This document shows, in pieces, positions 1 to 5,333 of a stretch of 10,085 nt of DNA. The position numbers and the translations under genes were made by a program. Location: assembly GCA_046484045.1 (NCBI GenBank), contig JAWOBZ010000063.1:1-10085 (forward strand), read 5' to 3'. This DNA is from CAZHUM01 sp046484045. Its GTDB lineage: Archaea > Thermoplasmatota > Thermoplasmata > Halarchaeoplasmatales > Halarchaeoplasmataceae. Below the pieces are notes generated by a model. It saw nothing but the letters and a program-made list of their open reading frames with translations. It searched no databases and was not told the origin of the DNA. Within the stretch, counting starts at the first letter, position 1. Every line of letters begins with the position of its first letter.

Positions 1-819
1 TCGAAGTTCCTGAATGAACTCCCGCTCCATACCATTCCTTCGCATCCACGTTGTGAACCAATGCCTCAGACAGTGGGGGCTGAAGCTATCCTTCAGAGTG
101 TCAGAATCGGGATTGTGCAATCCTACCTGCTCAGCCCACTTAGTGACGGCTTCATATACACCGTGTCGGTGCAATCTATCACCGTGTTCACCGATGAAGA
201 GCGCATCAGTCTTTGGATTCCATCCTTCTCTTACATTGAGCCACCTTTTCAATATACGTGCAGTTTCATGGTCGAAGAACACAATTCTATTCGACCTCTT
301 TGCTTTCTTTTTGAGTTCAATAGAGTATTCCTTCCAATCTATATCATCAACATCGATTGATATGAGTTCTCCTCGCCTTATGCCAGTTTTTGCGAATAGG
401 GCCACAATAGCCTTATCCCTGAGTTTCGGGATGGAATTGATGAATCTAGACATCTCTCCTATCTCTGGCACCTGCCTTTCTATTTGTTCCTCTTTGTAGC
501 TGTTCAGATATCGCTTTCTGAAGGGAATAATCGGATTGTTGTCTATCATTTCTTCGTATTGTAGATAGTCGTAAAGAGCGTTTATCGCAGCGAAGTAATT
601 CTCGATTGTCTTCTTCTTGAGACCTCTATCTTCTCTCAGATACTTCGTAAAATCCCTCAGTAGGGACTTATTCAGTTCTAGTAGTTCATATCCTTCATCG
701 TCTAGGAAATTGTAATATATGCCGATACAAGAAGAATAACGCCTTATACTCTCGCTTGTCATCCCCCGAAGTCTACAGTCGTCTTCGAATTCTTTGAGTA
801 GTTCTTCTTTTGTGGGCAC
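1..819 (-). CDS. Tyrosine recombinase/integrase (partial, C-terminus beyond window)
   Basis: Site-specific recombinase of the XerC/D and phage integrase superfamily, which cuts and rejoins DNA through a tyrosine-phosphate intermediate. The frame opens with GTG at 819-817 and stays open for 273 codons to base 1. Residues 1-105 look like the helical core-binding (SAM-like) domain. The catalytic domain follows, with box I arginine in T-G-I-R-R-G-E (R148), a basic beta-hairpin with the likely catalytic lysine around residues 170-174, and box II H-C-L-R-H (H249, R252). The last His/Trp and the nucleophilic Tyr lie past the edge, perhaps 30-50 residues away. GTG is chosen because GGAGGGG (826-832) sits 6 bases upstream and the previous gene's stop is only 2 bases away, so the two are an operon. 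It could be a chromosomal XerA, but the partner gene and the adjacent tRNA favour an integrated element (inference). Confidence 0.9.
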   Translation of the reverse strand, partial: MPTKEELLKEFEDDCRLRGMTSESIRRYSSCIGIYYNFLDDEGYELLELNKSLLRDFTKYLREDRGLKKKTIENYFAAINALYDYLQYEEMIDNNPIIPFRKRYLNSYKEEQIERQVPEIGEMSRFINSIPKLRDKAIVALFAKTGIRRGELISIDVDDIDWKEYSIELKKKAKRSNRIVFFDHETARILKRWLNVREGWNPKTDALFIGEHGDRLHRHGVYEAVTKWAEQVGLHNPDSDTLKDSFSPHCLRHWFTTWMRRNGMEREFIQELR

Positions 820-821
820 AC

Positions 822-1346
822 TTATCCCCTCCACTTGAGGTATCTATCTGTATGTTCTATCAACCCGTATTTTTCGAGTTCTTCAATCTGTCTTTGAAGA
901 GCTATACTTGCATCGCTTCCTGCATCTATCCCTAATAAGGGATGAATATCTTCGTACCTCACCTTTCCCTTATCTTTGAGAAGATTTACCAAGTCAACAG
1001 AATACTGCCTTGCCCCCTCAAAGTCGTCATCAAGAAAATCTTTTGAACGATATTCCTGTAGCTCCTTTTCCTGTTTATCTATCAATGTCTTTAATCTTCT
1101 GTTTTCTTTAGTGAGTTCAGTTAGTTCTTCTTTCAATTCACTTTTTTGCTTTATGAGTTCAGGCCTACTCTCAAAATTCTCCTCTTCCTCTCGTGCTAAT
1201 CCGTCCTCAACCATCTCAACAACAAAATTACTGGTTGACTGTTCTCTCTCATCAGCAATCTCCTTCCATTTCTGAGCCATCTCTTCAGACGGGGTGTAAA
1301 CGTATATCGCCCTTTTCTTTATGGTCTTCGTCTTTTCTCTGCTCAT
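822..1346 (-). CDS. Ribbon-helix-helix-like / coiled-coil / winged-helix-like protein upstream of integrase
   Basis: A 174-residue protein, probably DNA binding. Residues 9-51 fit a ribbon-helix-helix pattern: a short basic strand (K-K-R-A-I-Y-V-Y), then two helices with a turn at E-Q-S-T-S-N. Residues 60-100 are a heptad-rich coiled coil. Residues 113-173 resemble a small winged helix (helix, K-G-K-V-R-Y, helix, Y-G-L-I-E-H, strand). No family was recognised by name. The ATG at 1346 lies about 28 bases from the centre of a TATA box at 1371-1378 and lacks a good ribosome binding site, so the mRNA is probably leaderless. It is the first gene of an operon with the integrase. A job as the element's own repressor or as a recombination accessory factor is inferred from position and domains; a segregation role is possible. 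Confidence 0.8.
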   Translation of the reverse strand: MSREKTKTIKKRAIYVYTPSEEMAQKWKEIADEREQSTSNFVVEMVEDGLAREEEENFESRPELIKQKSELKEELTELTKENRRLKTLIDKQEKELQEYRSKDFLDDDFEGARQYSVDLVNLLKDKGKVRYEDIHPLLGIDAGSDASIALQRQIEELEKYGLIEHTDRYLKWRG

Positions 1347-1370
1347 ACTCTACTCTAACGCATCCCTCCC

Positions 1371-1378
1371 TTATATAC
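1371..1378 (-). promoter_or_regulatory. TATA box of the integrase operon
   Basis: On the minus strand this reads GTATATAA, followed by purine-rich DNA and, about 24 bases after the box, the ATG at 1346. The spacing places transcription start at or next to the ATG, giving a leaderless or nearly leaderless mRNA. Confidence 0.65.
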
Positions 1379-1379
1379 T

Positions 1380-1391
1380 TTTACTAGTAAA
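1380..1391. promoter_or_regulatory. Perfect 12-bp palindrome, candidate operator
   Basis: TTTACTAGTAAA is a perfect palindrome lying between the tRNA-Leu 3' end and the TATA box of the integrase operon, overlapping the place where the B recognition element would be. Ribbon-helix-helix proteins often bind short palindromes at their own promoters, so this is a candidate autoregulatory site for the first gene of the operon. The palindrome is seen; the binding is inferred. Confidence 0.4.
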
Positions 1392-1395
1392 TTAA

Positions 1396-1480
1396 TGCGG
1401 GGGAAGGGATTTGAACCCTCGGAGACCTACGTCACAAGGTCCTAAGCCTTGCCCCTTTGGCCAGGCTCGGGTACCCCCGC
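1396..1480 (-). tRNA. tRNA-Leu (anticodon UAG)
   Basis: An 85-base type II tRNA. The acceptor stem pairs GCGGGGG (1480-1474) with CCCCCGC (1403-1397), with discriminator A at 1396. The anticodon stem CAAGG/CCUUG holds the loop CUUAGGA, giving anticodon UAG for Leu codon CUA. There is a long variable arm and a T-loop containing GUUCAAAUC. There is no intron and CCA is not encoded, so it must be added after transcription. No clear TATA box is seen at the expected distance upstream (bases 1500-1515), so it may be processed from a longer transcript starting in or before the hairpin region or pyrK. The integrase operon starts right after its 3' end. Confidence 0.97.
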
Positions 1481-1821
1481 AGTTGCGAATGTTAATGAGC
1501 AACGAGGGTGATTTGGATCGCCAATTTTAAAAATTGGCGAGAACAGGAATTCTATTCCTGTGGAAGCTTAGCTTCCAATATTCACCCCGCAATTTGGAGC
1601 GAGTTTTTCACGAGTGAAAATTGCGGGTTAGTGGAAATTCCTTTCCACGTCGACCCGCAAGAGTGAGTTTTAACGAACTCTGAAGGCAAACCGTGATTGC
1701 CCGCATGTTGGAGTGAGCTTGCGAGTGAACAGGCGTTTTGAAAGAAATTTGTTCCAGATATACGCCCAAAGTTCTAAAGCGATTAGCGTTCAAATCCCAA
1801 CCTATAATTATATCTTTTTGC
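1481..1821. repeat. Gene-free region made of a string of short hairpins
   Basis: No credible gene is seen here. The stretch is dense in inverted repeats of different sequence. 1519-1539: CGCCAATTTT / AAAATTGGCG, arms of 10. 1543-1561: ACAGGAAT / ATTCCTGT. 1561-1577: TGGAAGCT / AGCTTCCA. 1586-1595 with 1618-1627: CCCGCAATTT / AAATTGCGGG, partly overlapping an alternative TTTTCAC / GTGAAAA at 1605-1620. 1631-1648: GTGGAAA / TTTCCAC. Weaker ones are GAGTT / AACTC (1665-1680), GGCAA / TTGCC (1685-1701) and GGCGT / ACGCC (1732-1766). It lies between pyrK and tRNA-Leu on the minus strand. It could act as RNA spacers or terminators, or be mobile palindromes; the function is unknown. Confidence 0.75.
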
Positions 1822-2583
1822 TCAAAACTCCACTTTCTTACCTGTTTTATCCCTTTCGAACCTACCGAAGTCGGGCATCTCTTTCAACTGCTCTCCGGAG
1901 AACACTGGTCCGTCCCGGCAGACCTGGTATCCGTTTATCGTGCACGAGTCGCAGATACCGATACCGCACTTCATGTACCTCTCCAGAGATGCTTGGACTG
2001 GAGTTTCCTCCTCTATGCATCTGTCAACGACCTTCTTCATCATCACCTCAGGGCCGCATACGAGCACGAGATCAACTTCCGAAATATATTCATCGGCAAT
2101 CTCGGTGACATAGCCGTTATGACCCATTGAACCGTCGTCAGTCGATATATTCAGATATGATATCTCGCCCAGCCTTTCTTTGAAGATCAACTCATCCGCT
2201 GTCTGTGCACCTAGACAGCATACAATGTCGATGCCTTCATCTTTCGCTTTTTGCGCCGCGGGATAAAGAGATGAAGCGCAGTAACCTCCTATGACAACAA
2301 GCACTTTGTCTCCACGTATTGTGTACCCTTTACCATAGGGACCCCTAACGCCCATCTTGTCCCCCACCCCCATTTCGTGCAGTGCCTTCGTCCCTTCACC
2401 TATTTTCTTGACCGTTATCGATTTTTCATCTCCTAAACTCGAAAGTGCCATGGGAAATTCGTCTTTACCGGGGACCCATGCCATGACGAATTGACCTGGT
2501 TCTACCTCTTTACTCCAATCGAAATAGAAAGATTTGATCGTCGGTGTCTCTTCCACGATACGTTCGATCTCGACTATCTCCAT
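1822..2583 (-). CDS. pyrK: Dihydroorotate dehydrogenase electron transfer subunit (PyrK)
   Basis: An FAD/[2Fe-2S] subunit that passes electrons from the dihydroorotate dehydrogenase PyrD to NAD in pyrimidine synthesis. From the start at 2583 it is 253 residues, normal for the family. Residues 1-88 form the flavin-binding barrel, with D-E-F-P-M-A-L-S and V-R-G-P-Y-G-K-G. Residues 93-188 form the nucleotide-binding domain, ending in V-C-G-P-E-V-M. The cluster ligands are C206-x4-C211-x2-C214-x7-C222, followed by R-D-G-P-V-F. Odd: the loop usually close to G-G-G-x-G-x-A-P-L reads G-G-Y-C-A-S-S-L-Y. The ATG at 2583 gives the family-like start M-E-I-V-E-I-E-R; an ATG at 2592 is possible, and the longer frame to 2766 would add an atypical N-terminus across the divergent promoter. 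No pyrD lies nearby. Related electron-transfer flavoproteins are the alternative. Confidence 0.85.
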   Translation of the reverse strand: MEIVEIERIVEETPTIKSFYFDWSKEVEPGQFVMAWVPGKDEFPMALSSLGDEKSITVKKIGEGTKALHEMGVGDKMGVRGPYGKGYTIRGDKVLVVIGGYCASSLYPAAQKAKDEGIDIVCCLGAQTADELIFKERLGEISYLNISTDDGSMGHNGYVTEIADEYISEVDLVLVCGPEVMMKKVVDRCIEEETPVQASLERYMKCGIGICDSCTINGYQVCRDGPVFSGEQLKEMPDFGRFERDKTGKKVEF

Positions 2584-2600
2584 AGTATTCATCAAATAGT

Positions 2601-2632
2601 GATATATTCCAACAATATAGAATTTTTTATAC
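2601..2632 (-). promoter_or_regulatory. Promoter region of pyrK
   Basis: Two TATA-like elements are visible on the minus strand: GTATAAAAAA (2632-2623) and GGAATATATC (2610-2601). The second lies about 23 bases from the ATG at 2583. The first would place transcription start near 2602, giving a leader of 10-20 bases. The sequence does not decide between them. Confidence 0.45.
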
Positions 2633-2654
2633 GTTGTATACGAAGGAAAATTTG

Positions 2655-2688
2655 ATATATAATATCTCATTAACATAGGAAAAGGGAG
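2655..2688 (+). promoter_or_regulatory. Promoter and ribosome binding site of the helical-repeat/cyclophilin operon
   Basis: TATATAA at 2656-2662 is followed by GGGAG at 2684-2688, 7 bases before the ATG at 2696. The expected transcription start, near 2684, would give a very short leader carrying the Shine-Dalgarno-like element. The promoter is divergent from that of pyrK within about 110 bases. Confidence 0.5.
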
Positions 2689-2695
2689 ATAAATC

Positions 2696-3775
2696 ATGGA
2701 AACGAAGGATATCACGAGAAAACACACTCGTAAAGAGATGAACTCGATAGCTGAAGACCTCGGCATAGAAAACCCGCAGAGTTATGGAAATAAGGCCGAG
2801 TTAGCGGAAGCCATGATTCCATTGATGGAGAAAGAGGAAGTCGAAGAAGAGGAAGAAGTCGAAGAAGAAAGTGAAGAAGAATTTGATCACGATCAGATCA
2901 GGGAAGAATTCCAGAATATTAGAGAGATATGGGAAGAAACAAAGAAAACCATGGTGGATGTCACGGAATTCAAACTCGAAGCGAAAGAATTAGCTATGTT
3001 AATAAAAGATGAGGAATGGGAGAGAGCCGAAAAGAAAAAGGATGAATTGATCGAAAAAGGTGAAGAGATACTTAATTTAAAAGACAGATTCAAAGAAATA
3101 GATTCGCTGATCTATCAGATCAATTCTAAAGAAAAAAGAAAGGAGTATTTAGAAAAATTGGATGATCTCATAGAAAAAACAAAAAACGGTGATTATGGAG
3201 AGGCTCTCACAAAAGCGAATGAAATCAAAGATAAGATTGAAAATAAAATTAGTGAATTAGAGGAAGCTAGAGAGGAACTTGAAGAGAAGATAAAAAAAGC
3301 AAAAAACATGCTTTCTGACCTGAGGGGAACTAAGATCAATATTGACGATATCAAAGAAGGATTGAGTACGGCAGTTCGGGCACAGAAAGAGGGACGTTAC
3401 GAAGAAGGATTAGAAAAGATAGAAGACTCTCTAAAAAATTCAGAAAAGATTTTCGAGATATTCGACAAGATCCAGCTGGGTAAAGAGATGATATCGAAGA
3501 TAAATAAGAAAGGCTTGGGTATTCAGGCATACCTTGATATTCTAAGGAACAGCAAGAAAAAAGCCGATGAAGGCGATTTTCAGTATTCTCTTCAACTGCT
3601 CGACGATGCGATCGCAGATATGAAGACGGATCTGGACGAGATCGTTTTGGAAGAAGAAAGCGGCGAAGATATGGACCAGAAGATCAAAGAAGTTTACAAG
3701 AAGATAGAAGCCATAGAAAAAGCTTTAAGGTTCGTTAAAAGAGATCTTGACAAATTGATTAATAAAAAGAGATAA
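2696..3775 (+). CDS. SAP-like N-terminus, acidic linker and helical-repeat protein
   Basis: A 359-residue, highly charged, nearly all-helical protein of unknown function. Residues 10-45 resemble a SAP/Rho-N-type two-helix nucleic-acid-binding motif (T-R-K-E-M-N-S-I-A-E-D-L-G-I ... K-A-E-L-A-E-A-M). Residues 46-64 are an acidic linker, almost all Glu. After this come four recognisable helical units around residues 104-125 (D-E-E-W-E-R-A), 163-181 (N-G-D-Y-G-E-A-L), 231-252 (E-G-R-Y-E-E-G-L) and 291-310 (E-G-D-F-Q-Y-S-L). They are spaced about 60-68 residues and separated by coiled-coil stretches. The aromatic/Ala-Leu pattern recalls TPR-like repeats but is not a standard TPR. There is no signal peptide or membrane segment. 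The downstream cyclophilin begins 8 bases after its stop, so the pair is an operon. A scaffold role is inferred only. Confidence 0.8.
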   Translation: METKDITRKHTRKEMNSIAEDLGIENPQSYGNKAELAEAMIPLMEKEEVEEEEEVEEESEEEFDHDQIREEFQNIREIWEETKKTMVDVTEFKLEAKELAMLIKDEEWERAEKKKDELIEKGEEILNLKDRFKEIDSLIYQINSKEKRKEYLEKLDDLIEKTKNGDYGEALTKANEIKDKIENKISELEEAREELEEKIKKAKNMLSDLRGTKINIDDIKEGLSTAVRAQKEGRYEEGLEKIEDSLKNSEKIFEIFDKIQLGKEMISKINKKGLGIQAYLDILRNSKKKADEGDFQYSLQLLDDAIADMKTDLDEIVLEEESGEDMDQKIKEVYKKIEAIEKALRFVKRDLDKLINKKR

Positions 3776-3783
3776 GTGATAAG

Positions 3784-4587
3784 ATGAAAAAGAATACTTT
3801 AGTTTCGTTGTTTGTGTTTATATCGATATTGATGAGTGTAGTAAGTGTAGCAGGGGTTAATAGAGGAGAAGGGACACGAGCTGCAGAGGATTCTGTGGTT
3901 GTGATGGAAACTAGCAAAGGCACAATCAAAATACAGCTGTATGGAAACGATGCACCGATAACGGCGGAGAATTTCATCAATTACGTGGAGGACGGATTCT
4001 ATGATGGATTGATCTTCCATAGAGTGATCGAAGGATTTATGATCCAGGGAGGGGGATTTAATCCAGATATGACCGAAAAAACTCCCACATATCCTTCTAT
4101 TAAAAATGAAGCTGCAATAAGCCAACACCGAAATAAGAAGGGAACCATTGCCATGGCTCGTACAGATGACCCGGACTCAGCAACATCTCAATTTTTTATA
4201 AATCTTGCTGACAATGATTTTCTAGATTGGGACAAAGCACAAGATGGTTACGGGTACTGTGTCTTTGGAGAAGTGACTGAAGGGTTGGGTGTTGTGGATA
4301 AGATCGCTAACGTGGAAACACATTCGGAAAAAGGTCACGATGACGTTCCAGTAAATGACATCGTTATCAACTCGGTTTCTATAGAAAGTGGCGGAGATTC
4401 GGATGGCGGCGGGGACAATACAGATAATGGTAGTGGAGATACTACAAACGACGGTTCTGATTCATCTTCCTCATCCAGCAGTTTCCTGGCAGATAATTTC
4501 CTGCTGATCGAGATAATAGTGTCTGTCATCGTAGCGATAGCGATCATATTCGTGCTGAGCAAGAAGAAAGAGAAAGAAGAAGAGTGA
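3784..4587 (+). CDS. Secreted, membrane-anchored cyclophilin-type peptidyl-prolyl isomerase
   Basis: It catalyses cis-trans isomerisation of X-Pro bonds, here predicted outside the cell. It has 267 residues. Residues 1-24 are a signal peptide (K-K, then a hydrophobic core ending S-V-A-G). Residues 36-200 are the cyclophilin domain with the active-site pattern F-H-R-V-I-E-G-F-M-I-Q-G-G (R80, F85, Q88) and S-Q-F-F-I-N (135-140), as in compact prokaryotic cyclophilins. Residues 201-234 are a low-complexity Gly/Asp/Ser linker that would hold the enzyme off the membrane. Residues 238-258 form a membrane helix, then a charged K-K-K-E-K-E-E-E tail, suggesting an external catalytic domain. The start follows the preceding stop by 8 bases, with GTGAT (3776-3780) as a plausible ribosome binding site. 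A role in folding surface proteins, such as the secreted protein at 5395-7401, is inference. Confidence 0.92.
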   Translation: MKKNTLVSLFVFISILMSVVSVAGVNRGEGTRAAEDSVVVMETSKGTIKIQLYGNDAPITAENFINYVEDGFYDGLIFHRVIEGFMIQGGGFNPDMTEKTPTYPSIKNEAAISQHRNKKGTIAMARTDDPDSATSQFFINLADNDFLDWDKAQDGYGYCVFGEVTEGLGVVDKIANVETHSEKGHDDVPVNDIVINSVSIESGGDSDGGGDNTDNGSGDTTNDGSDSSSSSSSFLADNFLLIEIIVSVIVAIAIIFVLSKKKEKEEE

Positions 4588-4731
4588 AGCCATCTTCCTG
4601 GGTTTAGGATCTAGCCCGAGAAGCGAACGAAGTGAGACTCTTGCTTCTAAATTGCTCGTGAACTCGCAATGTTAGAAGTTAGCGGGAAAACCTACGGGTA
4701 TTCCAAATACCTTCCGAGACAAGCTCGTCAG

Positions 4732-4800
4732 GTTTGCAGGAATACTGCGTATTCCTTTAATTTTTAAATCTATTCACTCCGTTCATAGATATTAAAAACG
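4732..4800. repeat. 69-base direct repeat, copy A
   Basis: It begins GTTTGCAGGAATACTGCG and ends ATTAAAAACG. It matches copy B (5020-5088) at 65 of 69 positions with no gaps. It contains two hairpins (4739-4755 and 4768-4790). All four differences fall in the second hairpin, between the ATCTAT and ATAGAT arms. Confidence 0.93.
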
Positions 4801-4861
4801 CTACAGAATCAAAGATTCTGCTTGTTTTACAATTTCCGTCACTAACGCTCCGAAAAATTGC

Positions 4862-4879
4862 AAAACGCCGAGGGGGAGA
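4862..4879 (-). pseudogene. Duplicated 3' end of tRNA-Ser
   Basis: These 18 bases are identical to 5083-5100, which holds the tRNA-Ser 3' acceptor strand, discriminator and start of the T-arm plus the first trailer bases. Identity stops at 4880, inside the T-arm. On the minus strand the fragment is followed by TTTT, as the real tRNA is. It is either a remnant of an attachment site or a partial duplication of the tRNA locus. Confidence 0.75.
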
Positions 4880-5019
4880 CGAGCTAAGCTATGCTTAGCG
4901 AGTTTTTAGAATGCGATAGCATTCTGAATGATTTTCGAATCTCGCCCGAAGGCGTGAGCGAATAAAATGAGCGAGCCTCTTGCTTCTAAATTACCTCACT
5001 GTGTTCGCTAATTGTAGAA

Positions 5020-5088
5020 GTTTGCAGGAATACTGCGTATTCCTTTAATTTTTAAATCTATTCGCTTTGCTCATAGATATTAAAAACG
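5020..5088. repeat. 69-base direct repeat, copy B (abuts tRNA-Ser)
   Basis: This copy runs into the last two bases of tRNA-Ser, so on the minus strand it consists of the tRNA end, its T-run and two hairpins (stems at 5056-5078 and 5027-5043). Relative to copy A it carries G5064 and C5070 in place of A and T, and TTT instead of TCC in the small loop. Confidence 0.93.
5082..5086 (-). terminator. T-run directly after tRNA-Ser
   Basis: On the minus strand TTTTT follows the discriminator base immediately. Oligo-T is the usual intrinsic termination signal for archaeal RNA polymerase. Further weak T-runs occur in the hairpin array beyond it. Confidence 0.5.
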
Positions 5089-5171
5089 CCGAGGGGGAGA
5101 TTCGAACTCCCGTGGTGCAAAGCACCAGTAGCTCTCGAGGCTACCGCCTTTCCGGGCTGGGCCACCTCGGC
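5087..5171 (-). tRNA. tRNA-Ser (anticodon CGA)
   Basis: An 85-base type II tRNA. The acceptor pairs GCCGAGG (5171-5165) with CCUCGGC (5094-5088), with discriminator G at 5087 as expected for serine. The D-stem is GCC/GGC. The anticodon stem GUAGC/GCUAC holds the loop CUCGAGA, giving CGA, which reads Ser codon UCG. The long variable arm is a clear hairpin (GGUGC/GCACC) and the T-arm is GGGAG UUCGAAU CUCCC. There is no intron and CCA is not encoded. It is complete and should work, unlike the fragments on either side. Its own TATA box lies at 5202-5209 and a T-run follows the 3' end. Confidence 0.97.
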
Positions 5172-5201
5172 CAACAGTATATCTTTGCATAATGGATTAT
5201 G

Positions 5202-5209
5202 TATATAAG
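5202..5209 (-). promoter_or_regulatory. TATA box of tRNA-Ser
   Basis: The minus strand reads CTTATATA, centred about 34 bases ahead of the mature tRNA 5' end, leaving a leader of under 10 bases for RNase P to remove. The surrounding 17 bases are repeated exactly at 5334-5350. Confidence 0.7.
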
Positions 5210-5214
5210 AGTTA

Positions 5215-5306
5215 AGTAGCTCTCGAGGCCAACGCCTTTTCTACGCTCACCGGTGTGGAGAGAGTTGGAACACGGTTCCGATGGATTCCACGAAGGCCAC
5301 CTCGGC
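5215..5306 (-). pseudogene. Broken copy of the tRNA-Ser 5' half
   Basis: Read on the minus strand from 5306 it matches tRNA-Ser for the 5' acceptor strand and D-stem start (GCCGAGGTGGCC). About 55 unrelated bases then replace 8 bases of the D-loop, after which AAAGGCG and the anticodon arm (GCCTCGAGAGCTACT) resume. The 3' half (variable arm, T-arm, 3' acceptor) is absent: the copy runs directly into the promoter repeat of the intact gene. The insert contains the small hairpins GGAAC/GTTCC (5268-5280) and TGGA/TCCA (5282-5290). It cannot form a tRNA alone, but keeps its promoter copy at the same spacing, so an RNA may still be made. Confidence 0.8.
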
Positions 5307-5333
5307 AGATGATATTTTCCTTTGCATCATCGG

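Larger units (their letters stand above)
4588..5086. repeat. Gene-free hairpin array next to tRNA-Ser
   Basis: No credible gene is found. The region holds at least nine inverted repeats. 4644-4678: CTTCTAA / TTAGAAG, extended by ATTGC / GCAAT with one bulged G. 4739-4755: GGAATAC / GTATTCC. 4768-4790: ATCTAT / ATAGAT. 4804-4820: CAGAATC / GATTCTG. 4824-4866: arms of 12 with one mismatch (GTTTT.CAATTT / AAATTG.AAAAC). 4883-4899: GCTAAGC / GCTTAGC. 4908-4925: AGAATGC / GCATTCT. 4943-4954: CGCC / GGCG. 4983-5020: CTTCTA+AATTA / TAATT+TAGAAG. It also contains two copies of a 69-base repeat and a copy of the tRNA-Ser 3' end. It lies downstream of both the cyclophilin gene and tRNA-Ser, so a shared 3'-end or terminator role is possible; the function is unknown. 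Confidence 0.8.

Noticed and set aside
14..499. Plus-strand frame of 161 residues at the left edge
   Set aside because: It is the shadow of the integrase, whose minus-strand frame has recognisable recombinase motifs and a strong ribosome binding site.
1608..1793. 61-residue minus-strand frame in the hairpin region
   Set aside because: It spans several inverted repeats, has no promoter or ribosome binding site, and its composition is unlike the neighbouring proteins.
2584..2766. Longer pyrK start at 2766
   Set aside because: The extra residues are hydrophobic and family-atypical and would cross the divergent promoter region and the start of the plus-strand gene.
4593..5088. CRISPR array
   Set aside because: Only two long copies with unequal surroundings; hairpins differ in sequence and there are no regular spacers or cas genes.
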